The translations under genes and the position numbers were made by a program. 64,000 nt of DNA from Anseranas semipalmata (taxonomy: Eukaryota > Chordata > Aves > Anseriformes > Anseranatidae), in NCBI GenBank assembly GCA_013399115.1, contig VXAA01006521.1, positions 4,825 through 68,824 on the forward strand, written 5' to 3'. The notes below the pieces were generated by a model. The model had not been told where the DNA came from, made no database searches, and saw only the letters and a list, made by a program, of their open reading frames with translations. Below are positions 37,501 through 51,297 of the stretch, one piece after another; position 1 is the first letter of the stretch; each line of letters starts with the position of its first letter.

Positions 37501-39905
37501 TGCTTATGCTGACAGCATCTACTGGAGAATAAAGGGCTTCATGAACTCATGGGCTGACTGTGCCAGCTATTGCCAAGAGTATCCGCATTTTTGCACCAAA
37601 TATAGTCTGAGTGCTAAATTAGATGTCTTCCTGGGCACTACTGTAATCACCAAGGGTAGAGGTTGGTGTTCTGGATTGTCTTCTACAGTAGATGGCCTCA
37701 GTGTTCCCTAGAGGGATAGAGGCACAAGCCAGCTATGTCAGGTACTTCACACAGACATCAGGTATATCCATGAAGGGTTATACTAGGGTAGACTAACAGG
37801 TTAAACAAGCTCAATGACTATAACAAGGAAAGCACAGACTGGCAATCTTCCTGTATGCTCCCCCACAATTGATTTTGTTCCAGTAAAATTGCACTAGGGA
37901 CAAATTTGATCCCCGACTTGTACAATAGGCAGAGTGGAAAAAAAGAGGATACTTTACTGTACTCCAGAAAAAGACCAAGCCAAGTTCTTTGTGAAGTGGC
38001 TGTGCTTTGGCAAAAGTCTTAACTGTGATCTGACATAATTAAACCAATGTATTAAAATTTCTTGAATGTATAGAGACTGTCTAGACTAGAGAACTTTGCA
38101 ATAGCATAAAGTGACCTGATACACATATATATACATTTTAGGTCCTTTTGTATTTGACTTCTGGTTTGAGTCTTTTGAGTGTACTCCATGTTTCAAGCTC
38201 TGCTGTACACACAAAAGGGCCAGAAACTTTCTAAAATGATATCTGAAATTTTTACTTTCTGTCAATCTACCAAAGTAAATTGGAGTGACGCAAGTCCCAT
38301 CTTATAACGGAGCAGTGAATTTACCTTGAGGAGTGGTATTGGGCCATGCGTGCCAAATTAAATAAATGCATCATGTTCTCCACCCCAGAATAATATTTTT
38401 TCCATCTGACTTCCCTGTCATTTGGCCATCTTATTCTGTGAGAGAGCTTTTGGTCTCCTTTCATAGTTTTGAATCACTGTCCTGAAAAGAGGTGTTGGTT
38501 GGACAAAAACAGAGACTGAGGCAGGTATCAAGAATAGCATGAAAGCCAGTAGCTGAGAAGCTTTGTTTCAAGTAGTTGGCTGAATGACAGAATGAATTTG
38601 TTGGTAAGCTAAGGAACAGTAGCCTGGAGACAGGCTTGAGAAGGAAAGGACAGCTTGGAGTGTTGTGTGTAATCTAGATATGCATATACACAACCCTCAG
38701 AAGCATTCGTATTTTGCTCAACTCACTCAACTCTATTTTTCTAAGTTGTGTATTTTTGAGTGGATATTTTATAAGACAAACCAGACAGTCCTCAGTTGAG
38801 TTTTTCTTGGAGTTATGACGTTGCCACTTCCTTGAGTAGGACTTTTTTTTCATCTGTGAGTTTTCTTTTGATTGCAAAGTAAACAAGTTAAGCTAACAAC
38901 CAGGATGAAATCAGCAACATTTGGGACCACAAGCCCAGTAGTTTTAGATTCTAGCAAGAGGACTTTATTATAGCTTTCTACTGTATTTTTTTTTTCCTCT
39001 CCAAAAGTATGTTAGGAATCATGCCAGATGATTTTCACTGTGGCTCTCATGTTCCCAGGAGCCTTTCAAAGCTCTGGGAATCTGAACCAGCTTGTGGATT
39101 TTTTTCTTTGATGTTCTTAAGTCACACACTGTCACATTCAAAGTACCCTTTCACTGTCAGTCTTGCCAGAACATCCAGGAGCCCACCTAATCACCAGATA
39201 CCTTAAAAGTCACAGCACTGTTCATCAGTGTTCTCTCCACTTTCAGAGCTTTCAGGTTGGAGCTCTTATGTATCTTCCACCACTCCTACACAGCTAGGAA
39301 GTCTAGAAATGTACCTCTTCATGAAAATTGAGCTTTTCATCTACTTACTTCAGAACCTGTGGAGAACATGATGAAATTCTCAGTATAATCACAGGCATTG
39401 GTAATAATTCTTTTCTGCTGCTTTGAAAGTCATAGCTGCCTGAACTTCCCTTAACATGACTGTCAATCAAAATTCATAGGAATGACCTAATTGAAAAAGA
39501 TTTCTGCAAGGGATATGAAAATCATATTCATGTTGTTGTTGTTGTTGTTGTTGTTTTGTATTCATTCACGCTGTTAAAATATTATATAGTGCAAATGACA
39601 TCAGAATTTATTTTGCATGATGGAAACAAATTTCAGATTCTTACTCAAGGGAAAATTCCCTTGTTGTTTTTAAGACAAACTCTGGGTTTACCACTTGCAT
39701 TTTCTGGATTTGCTTCAGTTTCACATACCAGCTCCATGTCATTGTTTGACAATAGAGAATTCCCATTTCATATTACTTCTCCAAAACGAGATTGTATATA
39801 GGATGCTTTCATGTAGTATCCCTGTACGCTCTGTGCACAGCAGGTCTGAAGTCACAAGTTTTTGTGTGTGATTGAAAAATACTAGATGTGGGGTTTCTGT
39901 GGATC
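34561..39905. other. Unique stretch with a mildly CpG-enriched part
   Basis: No known repeat was recognised. CpG dinucleotides are enriched at about 36618-36970 (about 13), against the poor background. A plus frame at 37346-37711 (about 121 codons) includes EDLQHVKKQEAEIKSWESSD and YWRIKGFMNSWADCASYC. It has a possible CACATAG acceptor at 37414 but no good donor, and its product is unknown. Confidence 0.4.
39532..39555. repeat. (GTT)n microsatellite
   Basis: Eight GTT units. Confidence 0.95.
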
Positions 39906-40155
39906 GCAGAATCACAGAATCACAGAATGGTTGAGGTTGGAAGGGACGTCTGGAGATCACCTGGTCCAACCCCCCTGCCAAGCAGGGTCACCTAGAGCAC
40001 ACTGCACAGGATCGCATCCAGGCGGGTTTTGAATATCTCCAGAGAAGGAGACTCCACAGCCTCTCTGGGCAGCCTGTTCCAGTGCTCTGTCACCCTCACA
40101 GTAAAGAAATGTTTTCTTATATTCAGCCAGAAGATCATCTGTATCAGTTCATTCA
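39906..40155 (-). mobile_element. CR1 LINE 3' end
   Basis: Reverse-strand CR1. It starts with repeated CAGAATCA words and the highly typical GGTTGAGGTTGGAAGGGAC block, then runs into the antisense of the ORF2 C-terminus (a degraded [15 protein letters not shown] segment). It is truncated after about 250 bases, where similarity fades. Confidence 0.95.
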
Positions 40156-43100
40156 ACTGCTATTCAAGAAGAGCACAAAACAGGTGATAGTGCATGGTGT
40201 TACCTTTTTGTGGATCACACCAAAAACACACAAATCAAGGGCAGTCTCTCAGTTGGCGTAGGATTGAGATTGCTGTAGTAGTGGAGAAATGTGGGTGTTA
40301 ACTGTGTTATTATTACACCTCTGCAGGTGTTCCAGAAGTGAAACAACTTGCCCAGAGACATCCAGCAAATATGGTGTTGGGGCTAACCATAGAAAAAGCA
40401 CTGTTTATTTCCAGTCCTTTAATTTTAAACATATGTGAAGTAATAAATAGTCTTTAAACCCAAGAAAACATTAAACGCTTAGGAAAATAAATCACTGAGA
40501 AATATACCACCTGATATTATCCAAAAGTGCCTTTCATCTCACTTTGCTGTTAATCTGCATCATTTAATGACAAACTTGATGCTGTCATAAAGATTTTTCT
40601 CCAGATTCTGTGCATTTTTTAAAGAAACAACCCGGTTTGAACAGTAGTACATTCATGTTGCCTTTAAACAGTAGGTCCATAAAAGATTAAGTGGTGGTAT
40701 TTTTTGGCTAATAAACTTGTTAACAGTTTTGCTATGAATCTGATTTTGCATAAGGTCATTTCCCCTGTGAAATAACTTCCCTTGTGCTTCTTCTTAGGAT
40801 CCTCATTGATGAAAGCATGCCTACTTTAAAAAAAAAAAATCTTGATTAAGTGTGAAGAAGGCAAATAATTTTATTATACTTTAGCTTGGCAGAATAAACA
40901 CTCATTTGTGTCCAATACAATGACTTGTAATATATAATGATTGTCCTGCCTACACTAGGATTTTGACAGGTACAAATTGAAATGTGTTTTATAATGAAGA
41001 AACAAAACTATTACACAAAACATAAATGTCCCTCTCTGAAGAAGCAGCCAAACAGCAAGAGATACGGGGTGGGGGGAGGGAGGAGTATGTTTGTTTCCTG
41101 CTGGAAAAGAAACCACAGGTGAAAGCTGTGGCCATTTGGGTGTGTACAGCTTGTTTATTTATCCTTATTTATGCTATATGCACTGATCCTTGGACAGAAG
41201 CAACCACAGAAAAAGCCTTATCTTCATAATCTCAGGCTAAACATCTGTGTGCCTTTTCAAGCAAGTGTCTCTTTCCTGAGAATTTGTTCTGCCCAGAAGG
41301 TTTAAAGTGGTCATGCAATCTTCTGCTGCTTGCCCCTCTTCAAAAACTGTATATCCCACTGGCTAGTTGCTGAAGGAACAACTAAGTAAAAGGAGCCCCA
41401 AAAATGTGCATCAGCTACTGGCTTGTGTTCTAAAAATTCTGAAAAATAGTGACAAATTTGAAGACAGTCATATTCTCTCTGTAAAATGGCAAGCCAGTTG
41501 GGGGTTAATCGCAATAGAAGATGCCTGGATGTAACCATAATATGCAGATTGAATGAATTGGATAAATCCCAAAAGTACAGCAGTAAAGTGGGAGGCTGAA
41601 AAGAGGCTGAAAATAAGTTGCTTAAAATTTGAAATATTTTATATTGTCGTAACAGTGCATACCCCTTTTGGCAGGATACTTGCCCAACTATTTGACATGA
41701 AATTCCAGAATGGTGAAATTAGGAAGAATTCTAGTTCTAAGAACTTTTTTATCTAAAATAATAAGTACTTAGGCTTAAGATGGGTCTTTTTCGTAACTGG
41801 AATTTATACTATCTTGTTGCTCAGTTGGAATATGGATTATCATTTTCTGAGTGTTATCTTATATTTTCCACACATAAATCATCAGGAATGATCTGAGTAT
41901 TCTCAGTAGACTATGCCTGCTCCACACTTAGCATTTTGTCCTTTGAGAGCAACAGAGTGATGCTCTCTGGGAGCCTAGGGAGCTTTAGGCAGTGAACCAG
42001 TGAGACACATTTTCAGGCTGAGTTTCCTAACCCGAAAAGAATGAGTAGGCTGATATTTCTGCCTTCAAAACATTAATTCTGTAAAACACTACAAGGTGTG
42101 GGTGGCCATAGAATACAATATTAAAAAAAAATAATAAAATAAAAAGATTTTTTTTTTCAGCAGCATGTGATCTATTTCACAGTAGTAATTCCAGTGTTGT
42201 TTCCTTGCTATGTAATGTTTACACATCATCAATGTTGTTGTGAATAGAAAAGATAAATTTTCAAAAGGTTGATTACTCCATTGTTCCAGGTCAAATATAG
42301 CTCTGAAGAGAAGTTTTTGTTATTATAAGGGCTAGAAATGTAAACTAGCAGTCTTCATCAACTCACTTGCAGATGTTGGGACAAACTTTGAATACTGTGC
42401 CCTGAAGAGGTCACAATCTAGGCATGGGCTAGGAGACAACTGGCTGAAGACATACTGTACATGAGAAACAGATAATTTTGCTGAACTCCAAAATTATTTG
42501 TCTTGAAATCTAGTGATCTGAAGTCACATTTTTTCCCCTGTCCTTCAGAACAAGAATATCACTTTAATAGTTAGTGCAGATCACTTGAATTTAACCCCAA
42601 GTAAGAGAAATTCCTGACAGCGACAGCGGAAATTTAAGGCTGCAGAAGGCAACTAAACGATACACACACACACACACATACACACAAAGACACACAAACC
42701 TTCTTAGTGTCCCACTTTTAACTTGTTGTTAAAGCTATGAAAAGCAATTCTTACGTAATTTTATTTTAAATAGTTTTGAAAAGTTCACTTTATGTGCTAG
42801 TTTGTTGATGATAACAAAACCACAGCTAAAATACAGCGTCATGTGATAGCTTCTTTCTCTTGATTTCTTTTTGAACTTTCACTAAACTATTGCTTTGCTC
42901 TCTCTGGAGAAAGTATCTATGAATTATGATGACATCTCTTGGCAAGTGCTGTCTTTAGACTCATGTAGCTGTCAAAATATGTGATGAAGTCAAATGGCCT
43001 CAAGGGAGGAAAATGTCTCACCTTTGTCATCATGACAAGTGATATACCTCTGTGAGACAGTCTAACAGATTAAAGTTTATCACAAGAATCAAGAAACTTA

Positions 43101-43689
43101 CTTTGATGATCAAACTTCCTCACTTCACAATGTACCAGCTGTTTCATTCTTCCTCCCTTTCTTCCTTGGTCTATGCTTCTCCACAAACAGTTTCATTGGT
43201 CCTGTTGAAGTGAGATTTCCATCCTAAATTCATCCAGACAGCAAAGCACCCTGCTATTTCTTTGTGGATGCTGGCACTGTCTGTATTTAAAAAATGTCAA
43301 TGATTAGTGTCAGGTAGGATACCTTTGCCATGTACCATATGCCATATGCACTGAGTATTGTTCTATGAGCTGATCATGTCTGGAGAAGGGAACTGAGTTA
43401 ATCTTCTCTGGAAGCCACTCCCAGCATTGCTCTTCTTGGATTCGACAGCTCCGTAGCAGGAACGGTGAGAAATCTGCTGTGAGGTTGTTGCCAGTATAAT
43501 ATCACAGTGCTTGTCTGGTGGTGCTTGCTTGTTTGTTGAGATTCACTGAGACTGCAGGTAAAAGCTGGTTTAAGTTTCTGGATACAGTGTTCAAAAACAT
43601 CTGTGTACCTTAGAATACCTGGGCTTTCTGGTTAAAAAAATAATAAAAAAAAAAAAGATACAAAAAGTTTGACTTGAAGAGGGGCAACT
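40156..43689. other. Unique non-coding stretch
   Basis: AT-rich, with a short A12 run at about 40827, A/T-rich tracts at about 42121-42160 and a CA microsatellite at 42662. No gene or interspersed repeat was recognised. Confidence 0.5.
42662..42697. repeat. (CA)n microsatellite, interrupted
   Basis: CA dinucleotides with TA and AAGA interruptions. Confidence 0.93.
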
Positions 43690-44075
43690 GAATCCAACTT
43701 TTCCCTTAGAGCTGGGCTATCCCCAACCCCACATCAGGGCAACTTTGCCTTTGTTTTGCCAGGTCTTGAAAACCTCCCAGGTAACTCGTTCTGGGGCTGC
43801 ATCACCCTCTGCACCATCCAGCAGGTTTTCCTTTTGTCTGACCTGGATCTCCCAAGGTGCAGTCCATGTCCATTGCCCCTTGTTATACCACCTGCAACTG
43901 AGGAGAACAGCTCTTTGTAGCTCCACCAAATATTTGTAAGCTGCTACTAGCAGCTACTTTGCTACATCAAATGTTTGTAAGCTGCACCCCTAGCCTCCTT
44001 TTTGCCTGGTCAAACAAGCCCAGCTCCCTTACCATCTTCTCTGAGTCACAGTCTAGGCTCGTGGCCACCTTGATA
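43690..44075 (-). mobile_element. Old CR1 fragment with a 41-base internal duplication
   Basis: The plus-strand text around 43768-43880 (GTCTTGAAAACCTCCC, GGATCTCCCAAGGTGCA, ATTGCCCCTTGTTATACCA) and around 44010-44066 (AACAAGCCCAGCTCCC, ACCATCTTCT, GTGGCCACC) follows the antisense order of an older CR1 C-terminus and 3' UTR. It is far more diverged than the copies at 25028 and 39906. Inside it, the TTTGTAAGCTGC word is repeated with a 41-base period (43926 and 43967). Boundaries are approximate. Confidence 0.72.
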
Positions 44076-46767
44076 ACATTAAGCTCTTCAGGGCTGAGGT
44101 TTCTGAACCAGAACTAAGACTAGGCTGTTTTGAGAACTGCGAATTTCATCCATAACTGTATGCCATCATTAGCTGTTTTGTGTATGTTGATTAGTTTTGT
44201 TTTCCCAAGTGGTAGACAGAAAAGAAAAGCAGGTGCTAAGTCTGAGATGCTGATATGGAAAGTGGATATTTCTGCTATGCAGGAAAAAATGTGATCACAT
44301 GAAGAGTGGTGGGGAAGAGGTACACTCCTTGGTGAAGAGCCTGTTGTATATGCTGTGCTAACAGTTAAGCTATATTGAAACATTACAGTTGCTTGAAACT
44401 CCTCACTGTCTGGCAGTGCTTCCTTCTGGGGCTGCACATCAGTTCAGAGATGCTGGAGGAATTTTAAGGGACTTGTTAACAGCAGCTGTGGAGTACACGT
44501 GTGCTCTGTTTCAGTGCTGCCTGTGGTATTCCATGATGCTGTGCTTTGATTTGAGTCTCACCTCTTTGCACACTGAAGCTGTAGGTTGAAAAAGAAATAA
44601 AGTTAAAAAAAAAAATCCCATTGTGATCTGCCCCAGTGAGAACATCCTGCAGATGAAGTGGATGATAATGATAAATGGTAGCATCCTTTTCATGTCCAGA
44701 AGATCACTGTCACTCACTTGCATACAAAACCAGGAATAAAAGAGGGGCTGCAAGCTCACCATCCCATGCTCTGCTCCTCTGGGCAACCAGGTTCTGTGCC
44801 ACAGCTGATCAAGCAGGAGCAACCTGATGCCTCTGCTGAAATCACAGAGAGAGAGAATTCAAACTCCAGAGCTACTGTATTGTAAAGTAGAATTTATAAC
44901 AGCAAACAACCAGGAGAGCTGTAAGAGTTGGCCTGCAGGCATCCAGCTTGTTCATAGTAAAGTTAACTTTAGGAATTATATCCCCAGTACTTCCAATTTT
45001 CCACACTGTCTTCTTGATTAAGTTTATTTACATATATCCATGGTCATATTTGTCACTTATATAGCCATGCTGAGCTCAGCAGGATTACACCAGCAGAAAA
45101 TTTTGCCTGGAAAAGGGGGGATACATGACAAAAGCCATATTCATGCAACTAAATGGATTACTGCCTGCAGAATGCCTTGAGGTCCTCCAGTGGTGTCTGT
45201 ATCAGTGCAATACGTTTACATTAACTACACTCCAGTGAGCACTGTAATTCAGAAGAAAGCTGAGCACTAAATGCCAGTGTATCATAGTTTACAGCATCTT
45301 CTTGTTTGTTCCCATCTCAAGCAGCACTTGCATGGCCATTTCTATGCTCAGTTTTTCTCTTATCCAGCACTTTGGCAGCAGAACAACAAAGCTGCAATAA
45401 ACCTGAATTACATATCCACGTGCTGGGTTTTCTCTCCACACTTAGTAACTGTCAAGTGCTGCAATAGCATGGGTTCAGCACCAGCCTGTTCAAGGCTACA
45501 TGTGTCTTGACACATTTCGAATACTACATGTGTCTGAGCTACCAGCATTTTTCACTGAAAGTAGGTGTGAATGCAAGCATTTGTGTGAAGGGGAGGAGGG
45601 CTATGAATTTAAAAGTTTTCCACAGTGAAATGTAAATTTCCTTTTGCAGCATTTTGCATTACCACTTTTTCAGTTTGTATAAAGCATGCCTGGCTCATCT
45701 TGGTATCAGGTCTGCTTGGACAGGGGACTTACTGGCTGTGTACAAGAAGCCAGACCAAGTCCAAACCTTTGTCATCTTTGTCGGTAAGGCAGAGAGGTAG
45801 TAGCTTCATCCACATGGATCATATAAGCAAGCCTGGGAACAGCTGATCAGAAAGTGTGAAGCAACCCACCTGCAACGCCTTGGGTGAGTTTGTAACAACC
45901 TCTTGAGCAATGGCTAGCTGGAGCTGCCTCTTCTTCTCCCACCTATTCACCTTCTCACAGCTATCACTGCTTTTCTTGCTATAATCACTGCCCATCACAG
46001 GACACAACCACTGCACTCCAAGGCTCTGCTTCTAACCTCCTATGTCCCTGCACATTGTTGTGCCCTCACTTGTGCTATAAAGCAAGTACTGCTTTATAAT
46101 GTTTTCATTGTGACACAAGGCTTGCTGCAGCGTGCTGAGTCCCACAGAGTGCCATTCCAGCTGCAGGAAATTTACTACTGACAGACCCTATGGGAAAAAT
46201 AATGAGTGTCTGCAAAGGCTAAGAGGTGGCCTGAAGCACTGCATGGTACCCCAAACTATCTTCACCCTACTCCCTCTGCCCCCTCAAAATGGGATTCATT
46301 TCAAGATTCCTGTTGTCCTTTTAAGCTACAAGGATCTTACCTTTAATAGATTAGTAAAATTGTGTACAAAGAGACAAAGCAAAGCTTGGAAAAAATAATT
46401 ATTACGTGATCCTTGTCTAAGTATTACAGCTGTAAAATACAAAGAGATTACACTGGTCTGTTTTGAAGGTTTATATGTTCAGAGTTTTACTGGCTTTCAC
46501 ATTCAGAAATGACAGAAAAACCCTCTCTGTTCCTGCACTGAACTTCTATAAAGACCATGCAAATAAGTTATCCAAGCAAGGCTAGTGAAAGCAGTGTCTC
46601 AGCTGCCGGGCGTCCTCTTGACACCTTGACAGGAATGGTCTTTCAGTACTCAGCACCTGTCCCTACCACATCCACCCACAAACAGATGTGAGAAACCCCT
46701 GCTTGAACACCCAAAGCCAAGTGCAGCCCATAGGCACCGGGAAGCATGCAGGCAAGATGCAGTCCTG

Positions 46768-46999
46768 CGAGCCTGGGGGCCTGCCCAAGGCTGACGGCTG
46801 AGACAGGAGGGCAGGCGGCTGCCAGCAAGCTGACCCGGGCGGCGGGGGCCTAGTTGCCCCTCCTGACTGGGCAGCCGGCGGCTCGGTGTGGGCTGCTTGC
46901 CCTGCTTCCCAGCTGGCTCCGAGAGAGAGCTCTCATCACAGCACAGACTCCCCGAGGTTGCTTCTAGAGCACTGTTTTGAGCCGTAGAAAAACAATTTC
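46768..46999. promoter_or_regulatory. Small CpG-dense, GC-rich patch
   Basis: About 13 CpG dinucleotides in about 230 bases, including a GGGCGGCGGGGG run near 46838, in a window that is otherwise CpG-poor. It is shorter than a classical CpG island. It could be a promoter or enhancer, or just a GC-rich relic. No transcription start or coding exon can be assigned. Confidence 0.4.
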
Positions 47000-48865
47000 C
47001 GTCAAAGCAAATGGCCTGAAAATGTTCCTGTAGTACATGGAGGAGTTGGCCTTGGTATCACTGGCGTTTTATCCACATGACAGGTTAAGTGCCCATTTTC
47101 CAGATTTATCTGTTAATTGAAACAAGCCTGGCAGGGGAAAAGGACAGAAGAAGGAAGCCAGCAGGGCACCTGGCTTCCAGGATTCCCAGTTCTGCTGAGT
47201 AGAGCTGCCCCACATAGAGCCCTTGCTGCCTGCTGGGTTGCTGTGTTGCTCCTTGCCAAGGTCCTTCTTGATGCTTTTTTCTTCCTCGTGGACCCACTTT
47301 TCCATCTCCCCTTTAACCAGAGATCCTGATATTTTTCAGGTGCTCTGCTCCCCATCCTCATTACCTTATTTTCCATGGCAAGCTTACAATCTCACTGACT
47401 TTTCTAAGCAATGCTGAAGCTGCCCAGAGCAGTATGTGCTACCCTCACCCACATCTTCAGTTGAAATGGGGGAGGATAGCGAAGCTGGCAGTCACCAAGG
47501 GAAATTCTCTTGTGAAAGGGCTTTTGCACTCTGAACTGTTCTAAACCTGTCCTTTATGAATGGCAAATTTCTGCTACAGGGTATATCTGCTTTCAGATCT
47601 TTCCATATGCTAAAGATTACCAAAAATAAGTTTGCTGGAGAGAAATGTTTTACAGCAACAATTAAGCCTGCTATTCTTCTTGAATTTCTAAACTGAAAAG
47701 CCTGTCATTGCAGATAGCTGGTGTAATTGCCAGCCTACAGCACTGACATGGCCCAGAGCAAATTCAGTGAATGCACTGAGCATTCAAAACCTTTTCAGCA
47801 AGAGAAGACCTCCTGATTTCATTTCCTCCAACACCCCATAATAAATTCCTTCTGTTAACTGATGTTTTGGACAGATGAATGACAGTAAAACATTTTGTGT
47901 TGAACCACAGCCCAGATAAGTATGGACTGCATCAGAATTGTCAAATTATGGCTATTTGTCAGAAGAAAAGGCTTGAAATGCATACATCTCTTGTACTGAG
48001 TAACAATGCATGTGAAATCATTTCTATTAGATAGACTGACATTCATACTTTCCAAAGCAGTCGGTAATTAGAACTGAGTGATATTTCCAGTGTGCCCATT
48101 AATGATGGCTGCCATCCAAACGTGTCACTTCTGGACACTGACAGATTCATTTGCTAGCAGCACAGATACTGGGTTTTGGGTTGCAAGTGTGTGTTCCTGC
48201 AGCTCCCACTCCCCTCATACCCTGGAGTGGCTGATAATAATTAAATGCTCATTTCCTCTTTGAAATAAGTGAAAATGGGGGAATTTACTCCCTTTTGTGC
48301 AAGTACATGAAAACCATAGGCTTGCTAGCTGCAGTGCTTTGTGGGCAGCCTGTAGGGTATCTCAGACACTGTTCCCCTCCATCAGCCATTTTACACCAGC
48401 CATAGTCCACATGGGGGTGGTGCTGCTCCCCCATGTCATTTTCCCTCACTGTGAGACGACCTGGGACCCTCCACTGCTCTCAGTTTTGCGAGGGACCAGG
48501 ACTTTTTAGTTTCACACAGAGGTGGAGTGCTGTAAGAAAGTGGGAATGGCCAGAGCTGATGTGATCTGCCCGTCCCTTGGAGTCCTTATGTCACAGCTGA
48601 GTGTCTTGGGGAGAGAAAGCCTGAATTCAGCCACAAGCTGTGCCTGAGTAAGAAGTCAGTGGGCTAATGACCTTTGTAGGCAGCAAATCAGCCAGCTAAT
48701 TTTAAAGGTCCTTTCAGACCTCAGTTTCTGAACTGATGATTTTCCCACTTGAAAATTCAAAGGGAGATGTTTAGGTCCAAGGAAACTTCCTTATCATGTT
48801 CTGTACATTGAAGATCTACGATTCATCCTTCCAGGAGTCCATTTTCTAAACCAAACAAAACAAAG

Positions 48866-48883
48866 CAACAACAACAACAACAA
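48866..48883. repeat. (CAA)n microsatellite
   Basis: Six CAA units. Confidence 0.9.
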
Positions 48884-51176
48884 TTTCTCAAGTGTGAGAG
48901 GTGGAAAATCTCTAACAAAGTGATTGTCTAGAGACATAACAGTGCAAAATAGAGGAGAGATGTTCAGTGTAGCAAAAAATTCCCTTGCTGCTCTCAGAGA
49001 GGTTCAAGACTGCGCAGAATAGCATGGTATACTGAGCACATGACACCAAGAAAATGTCAATGAACAGAGTTAGCTGTGTGTTACAAATGAAGCAGTAATT
49101 AAGGGCATATATTCTGCATTCCCTGGCCTTTCTACCTTCCAGGATTTTCACTCTCTGTGGTTGCAGTCATCAGCCTTAAATGTAATGTGTTATGGCAGTC
49201 AGAGACAAATTTGGCTGGTAAAGAAATTCAGAACAGAAAAGTTGTGAAAGGGGATGAAATCTTCAAAGGCAGTTCCAGCACGTAGTGATTCTTAGCTAGA
49301 AATAGAGTTATCATCAGTTTTTACTTGTGGAATGCCTCAGTTGAGGCTCACATACTGAACAAAATGGGACTGTGGACAGGTAAAATGGATGCACAAAGCA
49401 GAGAAGGAGCTTATTCAAATTTAGCTACAAAATGTGAGAACTGGCTTTTCAGCAACAGGTCTCTGTGCGCCAGCACTTTTGTCTATCTCACAGGCAAAAA
49501 TTGCTGTGTTTAAGGAGTTGTAGCAGTGTGTGGAAACTTAGGTACAGTCATCCTTAATGACCAAAGAGACTTAAAGAAACAAAGAATTCCTTATTAATTC
49601 ATGCATTTCTCAGGGAAATGCATCCACAGACTGCCCCATCCATTGCTCATGTGTGCTGTCATCTAGCTTTGAGTTGGGATTAAACAGGTGAGACTGGCTC
49701 TGAAGTCCAGTGCATGGATTAAAAGAGATTTCCCTTTTCTGGAGTCAAGAATTTTCTTGTTTGACCTCAGTCCCTGTTTCTGCCCCTTATAACACAGTCT
49801 TGAGAAGGACATTTTGATTGCACCCTCCTGATGTAAGTATGCTGCAGAACATCACTGGAATTTTTGAAATCATATCTTTGTGGTGACAATGTCAATCTTG
49901 CTGCTGTCTGCCTTACCCTGGAGGGTGGAAATGCAGTCCTGCCATGCCTCATGCTAGGCAGATTGGTAGCTCATGGTGAGTCCAACTGTGCCTCCTCTCT
50001 GCCTCATATGAGGGAATTTTGTTATAGGTTGTCTGAGAAATAAACTGTGTGGGAGCATAGTTCAAAACTTTTGGAATTCGTGGCATAATCATGGTGGGGT
50101 GCGTCCCCTTCTCTGTTTCAGTCCTTTCAGTATTTCAGTGTATGTTTTTCCAAAAGGAAAAGTGACATCATCGTTACCAGTTTAATAGAAATGAACCAAG
50201 ACTGGAAAACTCTACGTGCTTACCTGCAGGTATGGACCTGATTTCATGCATACCAGTTGGATATTTACTAACCACAATAGTCCTTCTGAAGATGGTACTT
50301 GATTCAGAAGACTTTACACTTTTTTCACAAATTCCCAAGGGTGAGCTTCTCTGAGGGGCTTCAGCATCTGTGTGTGTGTAGTGCCCACTGTCACATTGGT
50401 TTCGAAAATGTTCCCATCGCTTTGTTCTGTCTCTCAGGCAGGATGGGGAGGAAACGCTTTCCTAGCATACTACAGCAATTGGGAGAATCATTGCAGTTTG
50501 GATGCAGAGTAAGCTCAGAGAGCAGATGGTTTGCCTTGGTTTCTCTTTCCCCCACCCTTTTGTAGGCCTTGAGCCATGCAGAGTTCCCAAGCTGAGTTTC
50601 AGCAGCTTCTGTAAGCAGCACCAGTGGTGTATTAAACTCCCAGGCTATGGAAGTGCTGGAAAGCTGGGATGCCGTTCCTTATGTGGCCCCAGCTGAATCT
50701 GTTTCTGCAGCTACTAAGCCTCAAATGGACAGTTATATCCCTCTTACCCTTTAGACAGGGAAAGAAGGATATGGATTTTCAAATGCGGTAGCACGATATT
50801 AAAAGACGCTCTGGGAGTGTCATAGAGGAAGCTGCTGGGTGGTGAACAGTCTGAGGAAGCTGGTCTCACATGCAGCACTGTGAGGGCTCATCCCAAATGA
50901 GGGCACAGAATGTTCTCATTAAAGCAGTCAATTGGAGATGGTGTGTTCTGTGAGGCAGCATCATTTGGGCAGACTTTTAGAAATGCCTCTTGTCTCCATT
51001 CCTCCTTCTTTTTGCTTTGAGAACAGCATTTAGTGTGCAATCCAAACTGACCTAGAAATTATTTCTGATTTCTTGAGAAATTTCACTTAAAGATGTGCCC
51101 ACGTGTTCTTGAAAGTGTTCTGGGGCAATCTGCTTAACTCTTCCAATTGGCATTCTGAGTCTGCAATGCAATCTGA

Positions 51177-51297
51177 AACCTGGTTTGTTCTTCATGTCTT
51201 TTTTTTTTTTTTTTTTTTTTTNNNNNNNNNNNNNNNNNNNNNNNNNNNNNNNNNNNNNNNNNNNNNNNNNNNNNNAACCTGGTTTGTTCTTCATGTC
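51177..51297. other. Assembly gap with a duplicated flank
   Basis: The same 22-base word (starting AACCTGGTTTG and ending CATGTC) occurs at 51177-51198 and 51276-51297. It is followed by T23 and then N (51222-51275, 54 N) in the first case, and by T13 in the second. The best reading is that two contig ends covering the same locus were not merged at a long T run. Confidence 0.9.
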
